The notes beneath the pieces were generated by a model. That model did no database searches. It was not told the DNA's origin and saw nothing but the letters and a program-made list of their open reading frames with translations. The position numbers were made by a program, and so were the translations under genes. Shown here in pieces: positions 62,747 to 64,000 of a stretch of DNA of 64,000 bases. This DNA comes from Gossypium raimondii. Its lineage: Eukaryota; Streptophyta; Magnoliopsida; Malvales; Malvaceae. The stretch is from contig NC_068569.1 in the NCBI RefSeq assembly GCF_025698545.1, positions 4,712,001-4,776,000 of the forward strand, in the 5' to 3' direction. Positions within the stretch are counted from its first letter, which is position 1. Each line of letters opens with the position of its first letter.

Positions 62747-63990
62747 GGAAATCACTTAACTACAACCTGTTTGAACTGTTGAGAACACAAATTATCAACA
62801 ATCGGTCACCAATCTATGCTTCTGGTATGGCTCTATAAAGCATCTTTAATCAGAACAGATCCTGCGGAAGAATGTTAATTTAAGAATGTCATGTATCCAT
62901 GCAAAGTTTAAAATTAAGAAATATTAAGTACCGAGCTTTTAGCCTTCAGAATAAACCAATTGATTCTAAGGTTTCTCCAGCCTTACTACTTTATTTCAAA
63001 TCAAATTTTATTTGAAAGCGAATTACATGACAACGATGTGCAGTTCTTGGAACAGAAAATTGTAGAAAACCATGGCAAACAGAGAGAGAAAATAATAGAT
63101 ATGTTGACTGATGCGGAAAAACAGCAATTGGAGACGAAATAAACAGTAGAAATCTCTTTATTCGACGGAAGTCATATAAATTCCAAAAGTTGATAGAATT
63201 TTACATATTAAAAAGATGAAAAGAAAAGCTTTCAAAAATTTTACATATTAAAAAGATGAAAAGAAAAGCTTTTAAATTTTCAGGAGAAAGGAATCAGAAG
63301 ATTCAAAGTCATGTTGAGGAGCAGAAGGTAAATGGCTAAAAGTTTTGATCACTGAACGTTAGCAACAGCTGAATTATATCACATTCGAAACCAGAAGTAA
63401 AAGGAAAGTCGAATTTTAATAAGAATTCAAGAAAATGAAGCTGGAAAAGAGTAAGATTCGTCAAACAGAACAACCGAAAACAGCGCCAACAATAAATATG
63501 ATAAATTTACCCAGTGAACCAACATACTACGCGTTTTTCCTTTTTTTCTTAAATAAAAGCGAATTAGGCAATCAATTAAGATTAGGCAAATACAAACAAA
63601 CCACATTAGTAAGCTAACCCTTGAGATTGAATCACATCCAATCCTGAAAAGAACAAAGCCTTGACGGAGAAGAAGAACAAGCAAAAGGCTGACGGGAACA
63701 TCCAAAACTCAATAGATTTTTCACTGTAGATCTGAGGAACAGCTTTTCTGTTCAGATATTCAGTCAACAGCCTTCAAATGCTAATGAATAACTCTTTTTT
63801 AATGCAAAAATAAAAAATAAGGGAAAGAAGAAAGGCTGAAGCGGCCAAGTTACGAGAGGAGAGAGAAAAACGAGTGAGAGAGAGAGAGGAGAGCATGTGA
63901 CTGAAAAGAAAAACAAAAACAAAAATGTAGGAGAGAAGGAGCCATGTGCGATCGGAGGTCAAAAACAATAGATAATTCTCTGATTCTTGG
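62747..63990 (-). promoter_or_regulatory. 5' leader and proximal promoter of AHK5 copy B
   Basis: Equivalent to 43130-44248. A possible 5'-UTR intron acceptor (CTTCCGCAG then GATCTGTTC) is at about 62863. A 41-bp direct duplication (ATTTTACATATTAAAAAGAT landmark) at 63200-63270 is specific to this copy. A GA microsatellite (GAGAGAGAGAGGAGAG) lies at about 63877-63892. Extents are inferred. Confidence 0.5.
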
Positions 63991-64000
63991 CGGTTTTTTT

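Larger units (their letters stand above)
51089..63990. repeat. Segmental duplication, block 2 (fuller copy)
   Basis: The partner of 36649-44248 in direct orientation. It holds SDR gene, TAF10 and AHK5 in the order +, +, -. Similarity is lost at about 63990, only some 10 bp before the window edge, so the right limit may be slightly further on. Copy-specific changes include an insertion of about 90 bp in AHK5 intron 1 (about 61790-61880), a rebuilt acceptor at about 61501-61535, and a 41-bp duplication at 63200-63270. Confidence 0.92.

Noticed and set aside
62747-62755. Upstream in-frame ATG of AHK5-B (MIS)
   Set aside because: Copy A and the Arabidopsis protein start at the next Met, so the extra three codons are probably leader.

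Overview
The window is plant nuclear DNA. Genes are split by short GT-AG introns in AT-rich spacers, the gene families are plant-specific (CONSTANS-like, GLUTAMINE DUMPER, AHK5, CASP-like), and Copia, long-LTR and PIF/Harbinger elements are abundant. Protein matches fit a eudicot. The style of the LTR sequences suggests Malvaceae (cotton-like), but that is an inference from memory and not demonstrated.

Layout. 1-1093 (-): CONSTANS-like B-box/CCT factor, cut by the left edge of the window. 1887-4696: a non-autonomous PIF/Harbinger-type element flanked by TTA, carrying broken pieces of a CASP-like 5C gene and of a DRP5A-like dynamin gene. 6134-11826 (-): a full-length but mutated Ty1/Copia retrotransposon with two LTRs and target duplication ATATT. 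13124-15530 (-): ARL1 (ARF-like GTPase) in eight exons, one of only 19 bp. 19074-19664 (-): GLUTAMINE DUMPER. 23067-23375 (-): a possible small gene with a TATA box. 24588-33842: a solo LTR (target duplication ATTAT) into which a 6.97-kb PIF/Harbinger element (25828-32792, TTA on both sides) has inserted. That element carries a spliced DDE transposase and a frameshifted Myb/SANT-like partner gene.

The right half is a direct segmental duplication. Block 2 (51089 to about 63990) carries three genes: a Rossmann-fold/atypical SDR gene (+), TAF10 (+) and the histidine kinase gene AHK5 (-). Block 1 (36649 to about 44248) is a shortened copy. Its SDR gene is a pseudogene lacking exons 2-6, TAF10 has been lost by a deletion of about 3 kb, and AHK5 is intact but has a new C-terminus made at the deletion junction. 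A solo LTR (45278-48866, target duplication AGAAC) and a GC-rich inverted-repeat MITE (50099-50443) lie between the blocks.

Biologically, the window holds tandem AHK5 paralogues (cytosolic hybrid histidine kinases of the His-Asp phosphorelay), a vesicle-traffic GTPase, an amino-acid-export regulator, a general transcription factor subunit and a flowering/light-type transcription factor. Adjacent genes do not form an operon-like unit. Exon boundaries were placed by hand from GT-AG sites and reading frame; every multi-exon model given as intact closes in frame.
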